NCBI RefSeq assembly: GCF_905475345.1
Contig: NC_066606.1
Span: 1,776,001-1,840,000 of the forward strand
Origin: Vespula vulgaris
Taxonomy: Eukaryota; Arthropoda; Insecta; Hymenoptera; Vespidae
Direction: 5' to 3'
DNA length: 64,000 nucleotides
Positions 24,310 to 36,155 of this stretch are shown here, piece after piece. Made by a program: the position numbers and the translations under genes. The notes under the pieces were generated by a model. That model was not told where the DNA came from, did not search any database, and worked only from the letters and a program-made list of their open reading frames with translations. The first letter of the stretch is position 1. Each line of letters begins with the position of its first letter.

Positions 24310-24700
24310 TCTCTACGACGTGAACTCAAAGCTTCACAACGAGGGTGGTAAGAGAGGGTAGGTGGTGGAAAGGGATGGAACGGGGCACGGTGAGACGAAG
24401 AGGATTGGTGGTTGCTTCAGATGGGGTTGGCTGGATACCTACCCTCACGAAAGGGTGTAAAACATTATTCCCCGCATTACACTTCACGAGCTGCAAGCGT
24501 AGCTACGGTAAATTATTCTATATCCTTCTTTTTTTCACCCTTTTTATTCTCTCCTATTCTTTCTTCTTCTTCTTCTTCTTTCTTCTTCTTTCTTCTTTCT
24601 TCTTCTACCTTCTTTTTCTTATTTTTATTCTTCTATCATAGCTACAGCATCGAAGAGCCTCCGGGCAAAGAAACGCGGAAGGAATCGTTCCTCAAGAAGA
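24310..24700 (+). other. GC-rich island with weak two-exon gene-like structure
   Basis: About 400 bases stand out in G+C. A possible exon at 24421-24507 begins after TTGCTTCAG and ends at a good donor (G|GTAAAT). It gives 29 open codons starting with ATG (MGLAGYLPSRKG...). A 140-base pyrimidine-rich segment with a clear acceptor (ATAGCTACAG) follows, then GC-rich sequence from 24648 (about 52 bases) before AT microsatellite. The splice-like signals may be chance, since the pyrimidine tract is a (TTC)n repeat. No domain is recognised. It could equally be a conserved noncoding element. Confidence 0.2.
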
Positions 24701-24765
24701 TATATATATATCTCTGTATATATATATGTATGTATGTATGTATGTACGTATATACGTAGTACGTA

Positions 24766-25370
24766 CATAGGGTGTCCCAAAGTTTTTTTTATTTCTTTTT
24801 TTTTTTCGTTCGTTCCAATTCGAAAAAATTCTCGAACAACGTTAGAAACTATTTCACGAATTTTTTTGTCCTGGCTCTGCCCTTCTTCCTCCCCTCCAAT
24901 CCTCTTCGTTTCTTTCTTTCTTTCTTTTTTTTTCTTTCTTTCTTTCTTTTTCTTTTTCTTCTTTTTTCTCCTCTCGCGCTCGAACGATCTCGAAATTTAG
25001 AAATCTCGTTGATTCTCGAAACGAATTCTCGTACGCGTTCCCGTGAATTTCAATTTGTACGGAGTATATGATATATTTCTTATTTATTTTCATTCCCGTA
25101 AGAATTTAAATATCAGTCCTCGGAAATTCTTCTCTTCGAACTTTCAATTTGTCGTTCGATGAACAATAAATTTGAACAACGGAGAAAAGATTGATGTCAC
25201 TATATTCACGTAATCTTATAATTTATATAATAAAAAATGCATTGGAATCGTATGGTATGAGAAAACTTGTGAGATTATTTTCGAAGAGATTTACGAAATT
25301 ATTGTATTATTATTATTATTATTATTAATAAAATTATATTTCATTATTATTAAACGCGACACCCTGTATA
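24766..25370. mobile_element. Possible 600-bp non-autonomous element with short inverted ends
   Basis: The left end reads ACATAGGGTGTCCC (24765-24778) and the right end CGCGACACCCTGTATA (25355-25370), whose complement is TATACAGGGTGTCGCG. The match is about ten bases (AGGGTGTC-C). GGGTGTC ends of this sort occur in many insect transposons. The interior is T/C-rich at first and non-coding. TA is present outside both ends, but no convincing longer target duplication is visible. The class is not assigned. Confidence 0.35.
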
Positions 25371-25879
25371 TTTTCGATAACGTATCACGAAAAAGTATTC
25401 GCGAGTACAAAGGATCATGATCGTGAGAATATTTCGCTCCGTTAAAGTGGTAAATCGTGGAAGACGTTCTTTATAATAGCAAAATACGAAATGAAACTAA
25501 ATGAAATTTCTTCATGTAAATGAAACTTGTAATTTCTTTATAACTCTTTCAAATTGTAATTTAAATATTCCAGTTTAACGAGAACGTTAATAGCATTATA
25601 TTATCCAACGGTATATCGAACTGTTCTTCTTAAAGAGTGCAATGTTTAATGCAATGTAAAGAAGAAGTGAATAGAGCGTTCTCAATATTTCGTATAATCT
25701 TCCACGTAAGGGATCTTTCTCAACCCTTTTCTGTGTGTGTGTGTGTTTATATACCCACTCCTAAAACGATACGACAGATGGTTCGACGTTGTACGGCTGC
25801 ATCGGTTATTAATTTAACAAGACTCCGTTTCATGTTTCTTAGACGTCACAATTAACTGGAAACTGCTGTATATACATAA
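25371..25879. other. AT-rich spacer, nothing seen
   Basis: A/T-rich with a short (TG)n at 25733-25747. No gene was seen. Confidence 0.55.
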
Positions 25880-26500
25880 CGATATATAAACGATATATAA
25901 ATGAATCCATACGAGATTGTTAGTGATAAGAAACGTTTATAAATTCTTCTGAATTTTTCTTAATATCGATATCAAATAAAAAACAAGATCACCGATCAAG
26001 CAAAAACAGTTGTGCACGAATGAACATACGTACGAAATTATTTGGTAATGATAAGTGGAACGTTTGTAAATTTTTTGATTAAAATCTTCTGATCTCGATT
26101 AAAAAAAAAAAAAAAATTATCATTGATTAAACGAAAGTGATCGTATATGAATGAATTAATATGATATTATTGACAATAATCGGGAAAACGTTTATATATC
26201 TGTAAATTTTGTGATCTTGATAATAAAAATCATTGATTAAATCGTAACTGATGTATATAAACGAATTCATACGAAATTATTCGTACGAATAAACAAAAAA
26301 TAAAAAAAAAAAGAGGGAAGAGAATAAAAAGAAAAACGTTTATTAAATCTTCGAATTTTCTGATCTTGATAAAAAAAATGAGAACAGCCGTATATAAATG
26401 AATTATTACAAACATTAGTAATAACCGAAAAGAGGATATTTATTAACTCGTGAATTTTTTGATAAAAAAAAAAAGAAAAAAAAAAGATAGACTCACGATT
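25880..26500. repeat. Diverged tandem array, period about 120 bp, five units
   Basis: Each unit begins near a (G)TATATAAATGAATTCAT-like motif and continues to AACGTTTATAAAT and then a TCTGATCTTGAT-like motif. Unit starts are at about 25894, 26013, 26143, 26253 and 26390 (spacings of about 119, 130, 110 and 137). A-rich insertions of varying length account for the uneven spacing. Non-coding. Confidence 0.75.
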
Positions 26501-27130
26501 AAATGGAAAAAGAAAAAAGAAAGAAAAAAGAAAGAAAAAGAAAAAGAAAATAAAAAGAAAAGATAATATCATGTTTTCATTTTGAAACATGTATGCATCA
26601 AGTTTAAAAATTGAATTTAGAGAGATACTTTCATTACAACATGAACCTCTTTGGTCAATGGAATCCCATATTCGATTCTTAAAGACTTTCTCTTTCTCTT
26701 TCTCTTTCTCTCTCCTCTCTCCCTATTAATCGAGCAAAATCAAAAGAAAAGAAGCGCTAGCTAAAGAATAAAAAGGAAATTGTCATTCTTTTGGTCGGTC
26801 ACGATCAAAGATACCCTTTCTCACTGCGTTCACACATTCTTGCATTCATACATACATTTATACATACGTACATATATACATACATACATATATAGATACA
26901 AAACATACAGAGACAGATAGATATATAGATAGACAAAAATGTTGAGACAAGAGTAGGTGTTTGAAATCGCAAAATGTCGGGTCGAAGTTAGTTGAATTTG
27001 AGTCGAAAATTATTGATCGACTGGCTCCTTTACCGTGCTCGTAAATCAGATGAAAGAAAAGTATTATAGTATAGTACAGGGATAGGATCATTTTTTTTAT
27101 CCCCCTCCTCTCATAAAATGTCTTTCCTTA
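26501..27130. other. Purine-rich and microsatellite spacer
   Basis: (AAAAAG)n near 26510-26560, (CTTT)n near 26690-26710, and CATA and GATA words at 26845-26930. No gene was seen. Confidence 0.6.
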
Positions 27131-27330
27131 CAATCTAGAACATATTCCCCGTTTCACAGACTGATTGAATCAAGCTGACAACGTAAGAGACGACGGCTTT
27201 CTACTTTGCCCCCGAGAAAGATGGTAAGGTCGATATTAATATGACATTGCTTTTGGTGCCAAGCATCTTGGGAATACCTGCCTCGACGAAATTACTTTGG
27301 AGTTATGAATATAATCAAACGTACCATTTC
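27131..27330. other. Small GC-richer island
   Basis: About 200 bases without simple repeats, including TTGGTGCCAAGCATCTTGGG near 27254. No supported exon or RNA. Possible conserved noncoding element; weak. Confidence 0.25.
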
Positions 27331-27894
27331 TCTCTCTCTCTCTCTGTCTCTGTTTGTCTCTGTCTCTTTCTCTCTTCTTCTCTTTCTCCTTTCTCTATCT
27401 CTCTTTCTTCCTCTTCATCTAATTTATTTATATGCATATATTATATATATATTATAATATACAATCTATTTAAATATATTATAATTATGTATGTATATAA
27501 TTATATAGATTACATATATATTATAATTATATATATGTCTTGTTACTATCGATTTCTGTTTATGCATATACGTATTAGTATTATCAATAACATACTTCAC
27601 AAACTGTACAACGAAACTATCATTTATAGACAAGATTATAAATAACTAATATTATAGAATTTTCGTATGTATGTATCCCATGATATCTAACTGATCCTAA
27701 TACATAAATATCGGTTAAAAAGATAGATACGATATAGAAATATATATATATATATATATAGGTGTTCTGGGAAATGTTCATGAAATATAGAATATGGCAA
27801 ATTTATGAGAAATCGATCGTGAAAACAGAGACATACAACAGAGAAAGAGAGAAGAAGAAAAGGAACAAAAAAAGGAAGAAAAAAATAAAAGAAA

Positions 27895-28260
27895 ATGGCT
27901 AGCCGGCTTATCGTATTATCTCGGACGGTAGCAGGTGTATCCCACGAATTTCCGTTTACAATTGGTTTATTTCCGAGTTATTCGTGTACACATAAACCCA
28001 TCGAATGGATACTCATACATACATATGTACATATATATATATATATTTATATATATATACATACACGGATTAACTTGTCGAAATTAGATGATCTTTATAG
28101 TATGCACTGTAACCGAAAATATAAGCGACGTGCGAACGCATAATATGCAAACAACGCGTGTGTCAGCGGTTTGTCGCTTAAATAGACGATATCCCATGCA
28201 TAGTTTATCAATACTGGAGATCAACCAGTATCGTTCGTTAACGTAAATAAATCATTGAGA
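27895..28260. promoter_or_regulatory. Candidate regulatory island with octamer and hairpin
   Basis: CG-rich sequence (GCTAGCCGGCTTATCG near 27899), an ATGCAAA octamer-type motif at 28145-28151, and a 7-bp hairpin ATACTGG/CCAGTAT at 28211-28231, interrupted by a (TA)n tract at 28030-28060. These are consistent with, but do not prove, an enhancer. No coding frame is supported. Confidence 0.25.
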
Positions 28261-29984
28261 ATATTAACTAAACGTTTATATTACTCCGTAACACTCCCAT
28301 TAATTTTGCTATAAATCTTCTATAGAATTTATACGTCTTTTACGTCTCTTTTAATTCTTTTCCATCTTTATTTCATATCACTTTTATTATCGTTTCTTCT
28401 TTTCTAAATTCGTAGAGACAATATTTATCAAAACTACAAATTATTAAAAATCGCATAATATCCGATATTATTCTAAATGAAAAATATATAGAATATAGAA
28501 TCAAATATTATTTCTTTTAGAATAATTTCGACTTTCAAATCGCGATAAGTTTACAAAGATTTATAGTTTTACTATTTTGAAAGGAAAAAAAAAAAGGGAG
28601 AAAGAAATACATGAAAATTAACGTCGAAAAAGAGATGATCGATTTTTCAGATCACCTTTGCTAGTAGTCTCGAACGCATCACGTATTTAAAATTTTCTAC
28701 GTCCCTTTTTCTTCCTCTTTTTTTTTTTTAAGTTTTTATTTATTCATTTTATAACGCGTTCGAATAGAAACCGATGAATCGCGTTTGTTCAAAACTTTGA
28801 CAGGAAATAACAATGAAAATAAATTGGTCTATGTAAAAATAAGCAAGAAGGAAACGAATAAAACGAAGTAATTATGCGAATATATTCCATTGTAAACAAC
28901 ATTCGTTTCGTTTTGTAGTTTTGTTTTATTTTGTTACGTTACGTTCGAATTGTTTTTCGATTGTTCGTATTTTAGAATCATAAAACCTTTAATTCTATCG
29001 ACGTGACGATTGTCACGCATTATGGAGTTTTACATAATGGCTATACTCGTTTCCCTTTTATGCATTAGTCACGATCGCCTCTGCGTGCCGTATTTTTTTT
29101 CCCTCCCTCCCTCTCCCCTTTTTCTTTTCTTCTTTTGTGGACGCGTCTATCAGAAAAAAAGAACACAAATAAAAATGTTTTCCGCACTTTCGCATCAATC
29201 TAAAATTAGCAATGAATGTCGTATTAAAATAAACGTATTAAAGTTCGTTCAAACGTTTCTTTTTCGTCTTTTTTGTCTTTTTTTTTTCTCTCTCTTGGAA
29301 TAGATAGAAAGACCGTCGTTAAAGTTCGACGACAAATATCGAGAGAAATTAAACGTCGAACCGTATGAAAATAAATTTGTTAAGAAATAACAAAATTGGA
29401 ACCGGCCATTTCCCGTATCGTATGCTATCGTAGATAAAACTTCGTCAAATTCAGAGGAGTCAATTTTTCGACGGGATCGACGAGAAACGTAGTAATTTAT
29501 AAAGAACTTGAAAATAAATTGAAATGAAAAAATTCAATTTCCATCGGAAGTTAGAAAACGCTTTGCGCAATGGTGATTGTATAAGGTTCGTACGATGGTC
29601 GTAGTTAAAAAGAGAATCCCAGAAAAAAATAGAGAAAGACAGATAGAAAAAAAATTGTGTGCGTGTCTATCTGTGTGTCTTGGAGAGAGAAATAGAAAGA
29701 GAAAGAGAAAGAGAGAATATATAGAAGAGTATGTAAGCAAAAGAGAGAAAGAGAATGTGCGTGTATGCGTGTGCATATGAAAGAGAGAGAGAGAGAGAGA
29801 GAGTTTGAGAAAAAGTATGAGACAGTACATGTGTGTGTGAGAGACAGAGACAGAGAAAAAGAAAGAGAGACAGCAAAAACATACAGAGAGAGAAAGAGAG
29901 TGTGTGTGTAAAATAGAGAAAGAGAGAGAGAGAAAAACATAAAAGAGAGAAAGAAATAAAGGGGAACCGAAAACAGGCGTGAAT
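28261..29984. other. AT-rich spacer ending in purine-rich repeats
   Basis: 28261-29570 is AT-rich without features. 29625-29960 is almost pure A/G with GAGA, TGTG and GAGACAGA words. The long minus-strand frames there are simple-repeat translation. Confidence 0.6.
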
Positions 29985-30235
29985 CGTCGGTACGAAATTC
30001 CAGCATGCTTCAACGCGCATCGCTCGTGCTTGAATCAACCTTTAAAGAACTCGTTCGGGCAGGAGGGTAACTTTCCCCCGTTCATTTCGTTTCTCCGCGC
30101 TCCCCCTTTCGTTTTGCTTCATTTACCTAAATGGGAACGGCCCCCGGCGGCACCTACCGAGGGCAAATTAATTAAAACGTATCTCGTCGATGGTACCCTC
30201 CGTAAGATCTCACAAACACCCTTGACATAAATCCG
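29985..30235. promoter_or_regulatory. GC-rich island, candidate conserved noncoding element
   Basis: About 250 bases near 50 percent G+C by eye in strongly AT-rich surroundings, with CCCCCGGCGGCACC near 30141 and a homeodomain-type core TTAATTAA at 30168-30175. An 83-codon plus frame crosses it but ends without a splice site or domain. A developmental enhancer or other constrained noncoding element is the favoured reading; conservation cannot be tested here. Confidence 0.35.
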
Positions 30236-30858
30236 ATCTACATATATCGCGTCCTCCTTCATAATTCATCCCCTTACTTCCACTAATTTCTCGACTAATA
30301 CCCGACAATTCATCTCGGTACGTCTCAACGTTCGATTAAATAAATATTACGCCATTTCATAATTTGTATCAATACACGGTTAATATTTTATTAGTAACTA
30401 CGTAAGTTTCTTTTCGTTTGTTTGTTTGTCTGTCTGTTTCTGTCTGTCTCTCTCTCTCTCTTTCTTTTTTTCTATCTCTATTTCTATCTGTCCGTCTCTG
30501 TCCATTCATCTTATCTTCCCGCGCGATATTTGAAAAGACAGAAATATTTTTTATACGTCGTATTATACATATATATATATATATTCTTTTTTACGCCAAT
30601 TTATATTACGTCATTTAGTATTTCGTATTAATTTTTTATCATTTATTTACGCAGATACGCGTGACTTTTTTCTACGATATATGAAAAGATTTCATTTCGA
30701 ATTTGAAAAACTTGCGCGTCGTTAACATCTCCGCAAATTTTTTTTTTTGTTTTCTATTATTGTTCATTGCACCGTGGGATTATTTGATAAAAAAATTTTG
30801 TACATTATGTCGAAGAAATGTACGTGTTATTCTATTATCGCACATTTATTAAACCAAT

Positions 30859-30899
<41 letters not shown>

Positions 30900-31697
30900 A
30901 GAGAACCAATAAACACACACATCTTTCGTAAAAATATTTGTTCTATGTGACCTCATTCTTTCTTTTGTTTTCTTTTTCTTTCCCGTCGTTTCTTTTCTTT
31001 TCTTCCTTTTTTTCTTTAAAGAAGAATCTCAATTAATTATTCTCTCATCCTCTTTCTCGTCTTATCCTTTTTATTTTAACGAAGAATGCCAATTAATTAT
31101 TCTCAAGCCGTCTCATCTACGTCGGTCTCGCGTTTATTTCATTTAATTCAATTCATTCGACGTTGTTACGTAGCGTACCTTTTACGTTCCGCGATAATTG
31201 CACTTCTTCGAAGGCGATGAGTATCGATGGAAGAAAGTATATCGTTAAAAGGAATATAAGTAAATATATTTCAATATTCTATTATATTGAATAGACGATA
31301 AGCTCATCGATATAATCGATCGAACGTTCTAAAAGATAATTAACAAAAATCTTGTTATTAACGAGATCACAAAATTCGTTCGTCAAAGATACAAAAAAAA
31401 AAAAAACAAAAACAAATAAATAGTAATGAAAGGAATAAATTAGCTTTACTACGTGACTATGTCCATCGATATTAATTTAATTACAAGAATGACGACGAAA
31501 ACGAAACAAATCTAATATTTTATTATCTCGACAGAAGCGATCGCATTTATTAATCGTATTAACAAATTATTTAAACTCTATCTCTATCTCTTTGACCCTT
31601 TTTTTTTTAACGTCTAAACAGAAATTTATCGAAGAATTAAAATCATAAAATTTCTCGTAAATAAGCGTTCTCGTTCTCGAGAAAAAAAATTAACAAG

Positions 31698-31770
<73 letters not shown>

Positions 31771-31929
31771 AATGATAGGAAATAAAAAAAAAATGATAAC
31801 ACAGCACACACATACAGACACACACGCATACCACATCGTTCTCCAAGAAACAATAAATTTTATCGTCATTATATTATATCTATGTAGTAGACGAATACAT
31901 ATAGTTCGTTTCGTTGTTTCACTTTTATT
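30236..31929. other. AT-rich spacer with microsatellites
   Basis: (TC)n patches at 30445-30465, an (AG)n at about 30866-30894 and the long (AG)n at about 31703-31766. No gene was seen. Confidence 0.6.
31703..31766. repeat. (AG)n microsatellite, about 64 bp
   Basis: Uninterrupted AG units bounded by AAAA and AAAG. Confidence 0.97.
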
Positions 31930-32048
31930 GTTACGACCTCTGATACTTAATTCAACCCAAAGGATATCTTAGGTGGGTTCAAAGGGGAACAGAAAGGTGA
32001 ATGAACGTGGACGAAAAAGCTTCCAAACACACTCGGAGGAATATCCAT

Positions 32049-32072
32049 TTCCACCCTTGTAAAGGGGTGGAA
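32049..32072. other. Imperfect 10-bp hairpin
   Basis: TTCCACCCTT and AAGGGGTGGAA face each other across GTA with one bulged G. It lies just left of the pyrimidine tract that precedes the exon-like segment at 32177. Confidence 0.7.
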
Positions 32073-32176
32073 TATAAGATAACATTCTTCTTCTTCTTCT
32101 TTTTATTTTTTTTCTGTTTTCTCTCTCTCTCTCTTTCTCTCTCCCTCTCTTTTTTTTCTCTCCACTATCCTATCAG

Positions 32177-32323
32177 CAGCACATCGTCGGCCCTCCTCTT
32201 CGCCTACTTTTATATCTTGCGAAAGATGAGGACGCGAAAGCTCTCGACTACGTAATACGATTCTTGCCTATGCCGCAAGAAGAAAATTTCATTTCACACG
32301 AGTTGGATGTAGCTACGCGATAA
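32177..32323 (+). CDS. Possible terminal coding exon, unidentified
   Basis: A long pyrimidine tract (about 32086-32162) leads to a strong acceptor, CTATCAGCAG|, with two tandem AG choices (NAGNAG). From 32177, 48 codons stay open before TAA at 32321. The peptide begins QHIVGPPLRLLLYLAK, continues with a charged part (DEDAKALDY), and ends ISHELDVATR. Composition is unlike the low-complexity peptides elsewhere in the window, and the segment is GC-richer than its flanks. A donor-like GTAATA at about 32252 offers an internal-exon alternative. No family is recognised, and no upstream partner exon or poly(A) signal is evident. A chance frame in a conserved element remains quite possible. Confidence 0.22.
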   Translation, partial: QHIVGPPLRLLLYLAKDEDAKALDYVIRFLPMPQEENFISHELDVATR

Positions 32324-32826
32324 TGTCCTCGTTCCTCATAGTTCATGCGACACGTTTATATACAATGTCATATTCCCGTTTGTACCATTAAGACAAGAAG
32401 AAAGAGAAAAAAGAAAAAGAAAGGAAAAGGAGAAGAAGAATGAACATGAAAAAGAGAAGAGAGAAGGAAACTTGGATATAACAAAAAAAAATATAGTTGC
32501 ATTTAATCGTAATCGTTCTAGTGAACAAGGATATAAAAAAAAAGTCGAATCGAAGTTGTATCGTCAGTTTTAATTTTGCTTTGACATTTTCTACTTTTCG
32601 TTCATTATTTTTTTTTTTTCGTCACGTTTATCATCTCTTCTTTCGGTTATTTTGTTCTTTTCTTTTTTTCTTTTTTTTTTTTTCTTACGAAAAAGAAATA
32701 CCTGGTAAACGTCATCGTTCGTTTATGAAAAAGAAGTCTTCTTCGCAAAGAATTTTATAAATTTTTTTTTTTTGTAATTTGGTAATAACGCAACGTACGG
32801 TTATTCGTACCCGTTCGTTTTACTTT

Positions 32827-32857
<31 letters not shown>

Positions 32858-33229
32858 TTTCATTTCTTTTCTCATCCCTTTATAATACTATCTCTCTTGC
32901 GTTTAAATTATTACATTTGTTTTTCTTCAAGTTTCGTATGAATTCTCTTCGGGAGATATAATAAAAGAAAAACAAGTGCGTGCAATCGTCAAGGACAACA
33001 AATGATCGAAATAATGAAATAAACGAATAAATTGTACGAATTCATTTGAATAAATAATATTAATAATATTGATAATATTAATAAATCTTAATACGATTGT
33101 TTGCAAGATTTACTCGAATTAATATAATACGTGCATTAACGCAAATTTATATTCCATTTGTAATGTCGAGAACGAAAAGCATCAGATAAAGTCTCATATT
33201 CGATTGATTCGATAAATATTTCTTTATTC
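32324..33229. other. AT-rich spacer
   Basis: T-rich runs and a (TTTA)n at 32829-32860. No gene was seen. Confidence 0.6.
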
Positions 33230-33375
33230 CGGTATTGTGTAACGAATGCATGTAGCTTACCGCAGTGGACCACCACCACACCACGTCGAATGGTGTCTCA
33301 AAGCCAAAAGAGACTTTGCTACCTTCTTGAATAATACATAAATGCCCGACCTTTAAAATCTTTCGCTTTTAAGCA
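33230..33375. other. Small GC-richer island
   Basis: It contains CAGTGGACCACCACCACACC and a CACGTC motif near 33281. No supported exon. Possible regulatory element; weak. Confidence 0.2.
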
Positions 33376-33713
33376 ACGAGGTTGTTTTTCCTCTTGCTTT
33401 TTCTTCCTTTTCATCTTTTTTTTTTTTTCTTTCTTTCCCCCGAAAAAATTTATTCCGTGGCGAAGGAATAAAAGCCAAAAAAAGAAAAAAGAAAAAAAGA
33501 AATTAAAAGCAAGAATTTAGAAAGCAAGAAAAGATAAAAAAAAAATAGAAATAAATCTGGGAACGATTTATTAGAATTTAATATTTCCTTTCTCGATAAT
33601 AATTCGCTTTAAAATATTTCGCAAGGAGTGATTTGTTAATTCAATACATTAATAATCATCCTTTTTCGAACACTCTTGATTGCGATGATTCAAGCGTAAT
33701 GTCATAGTCGCTA

Positions 33714-33742
33714 TCGTCGTCGTCGTCGTCGTCGTCGTCGTC
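33714..33742. repeat. (GTC)n trinucleotide repeat
   Basis: About nine CGT/GTC units in an otherwise AT-rich context, the most CG-dense microsatellite of the window. Confidence 0.95.
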
Positions 33743-34943
33743 ATTGTGAAAACACCGAGATCGAGAATCGAATCTCAGTTTACGTTTCGAATCACAATCT
33801 CTTCTGATTGTCAATACAAGGCTGATTATCAATGTATCTATATATATATATTCTTATCCCTACACTATCCCTCCCTCACTATCTGATTACAATGGACGAT
33901 GAAATATGTTTTTCCTATCTTTTTTTTTCTTCTTCTTTTTACGTTTATTTATAATAAAATAACATACGGACATACGATGCATAAATGTATTTACGCATAT
34001 ACGTAAATCGTGTATCTACTAATTAATATTTTTCCCACCGTGTGTATTAAATTTTGCAACAAGTTGTACACTGTAACGCAAAGCTATATTTTCGATCAAA
34101 AAAGTTAGATGAACGGATACTATCGATTTTTGATTTTTTAAAAAAGCGAGCCATTATCGTGTATTTATTTTTCTTTCTCTTTTTTTTTTGTCAGTAGGAT
34201 TGGGAAATATAATTTTATTTATGGTTGCAATTGAAATAAATAAATTAGTATTTATTTATTAATATTTAAAATAAAAGATATATATATATATACAAAATAT
34301 AAAAATAAAAATAATAAAATACGTAAAATTCCTTCATATATACTGATCATATATATTTACGCGACAAAAAAAAACGTATCGTAATAAAATTAATAAAAAT
34401 GTTGATCGAAACAAATAAACGAAATCTTAAAAAAAAAAAAAAGAGAGAAATCCAACCTACGTAAAAATCGTAAAAATCGTAAAACTCGTAAAAAAATTTT
34501 ATCGTTTAAACGATCGATAAAAATCGATCGATGAACTTTTTATATTTATTGTTAAACCATAACACTAACATTAACCCATAAATGGTTATTCATAATGGTG
34601 TTCAATGAATTCGTTTAATGGAGGTATTAAAGCGTAACATTTCAAAGAGAATTTTCCAAAGGAGTACGATTACCATTGTATGTTTTTACGCGTCCCCATA
34701 ACAATGCTCGTCTCCCTCGTTTTCTTTCTTCTTTTCGCGTCTACATACCCCTTATTTTCTTCACGTCCGAGAACGAAACTCATCAATGTCAACGCGTTGC
34801 GTTTTATGTAAGGAAAAAAAAAGAAAGGAAGAAAGAAAGAGAAAAAAAATAACCAGGATGTCGTTAGTCGGATGCATCTTCACATTTCGTTGCTTTTTTT
34901 TTCTTTCTCTCTCTTTTCGCTTTTATATTCGTTTTCGAATAAA

Positions 34944-34991
<48 letters not shown>

Positions 34992-35959
34992 AGCACTTAA
35001 TATATTTGATTATTTATTTATTATTACTTTTATTTTTTTATTTATTATCATATCTCTTACTCGTTTTGCCCCGCTTGTCCAATTATTTTGATCTTCTTCA
35101 CATTGAAAGAAATAATTATTCTTTTCACTCGCCTTTCCAACATTGCGTTAAATCGTTTGTCTTCTAAATTTTCTGATTTAATTAATATTCCCCTATTGTG
35201 TATTTATTTTCTTATTTTTACAAAAATCGAACACCTATCGACGTAATTCTCGTATTGAATTATTAAAAGAAGAGTGCTTTTACGCGTAGAAATAATTTAA
35301 CGATAATGTGGAATTTCTGAAAAGTATCATTTTTCACGCCCAATAATTTGACCATCAATAATTAATTATTCGATAAAATAAATGGTGACAGTATATGAAT
35401 ATTTTGCTCGGTGTAAATAATTCGGTGTAATGGTTGCTTCTAGATTGATCGATGTTGGTTGTATCGACCACTCATATTACGTACTGTTATATTTTATTAT
35501 ACATACTGATCACTTTTTTCAAATATCGCTTTTAAATATTTTTATAATCGATCAGTGAAACAAATATAGCAGACATTCGGTAAAACGTTTGGAATGATTA
35601 AATGACGTCAATGATAAACGTTATTTGATCGTTTGACCATCGTTTGAGAATGTAAAGAAAAACTTTTTCTTCGAAACGAAAAGGATCTCGGTGTGATTAT
35701 TTCCTCTTAACTTGGATCTCCTAAATTATAACCACGTTTTCGTTCTAAGGTTAACTTTCGTTTTCGTTTACCAACGACAAATATTTGTCTCCTCTCGTAA
35801 AGAAGAAGATAGAAAGGTAGAGAAGATTACCCATTAAATTTTCTTCGTTGTCGAGTATTACCGAACCTTTCAGAGAAAAAAAAAAAAGAAAGAAAGAAAG
35901 AAAAAACCTTTCGCGTTTTACATACATGCATCGATGCATACGTGTACGTACGGATAAGT
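33743..35959. other. AT-rich spacer
   Basis: (AG)n at about 34950-34986, poly-A and AT tracts, and nothing coding. 34610-34780 is slightly more complex. Confidence 0.6.
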
Positions 35960-36062
35960 TATTGGATTGGGCAATAAGTGACGCGTAAGAATTTTTTAAT
36001 ATAAAAAAAATATTGGCGCTTTTTATTGAAATATAAAATTGGATAGTAAAAGTGTTGAATAA
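35960..36062 (+). mobile_element. Possible mariner-like 5' end relic
   Basis: TATTGGATTGGGCAATAAGT at 35959-35978 closely resembles the terminal inverted repeats of mariner elements (TTGGGTTGG-CAA-AAGT type), and it is followed by ATTGGCGCTTTTTATTGAAA, also typical of their subterminal sequence. No opposite end or transposase frame was found, so it would be a truncated or solo end. The likeness is from knowledge of the family, not a search. Confidence 0.4.
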
Positions 36063-36155
36063 AAAAATATTACAAAGCGTTATTTCTTTTGATATAAAAT
36101 AATAAATATTTTTTCGTGGAAAATTTAACTATTTATTTTTCTTCACGTTCTTTCC

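Noticed and set aside
27761..27800. AGGTGTTCTGGGAAATG after a TA repeat, similar in style to transposon termini
   Set aside because: No inverted partner and no family recognised.
27940..27975. TTTACAATTGGT near 27957, a possible fourth R2 copy
   Set aside because: Only about 12 bases match and the AAGTCCTA signature is absent.
29534..30038. Three overlapping minus-strand frames of 123-159 residues
   Set aside because: All are readings of the same GA-rich repeat in different frames (SLSLSL, HTHT).
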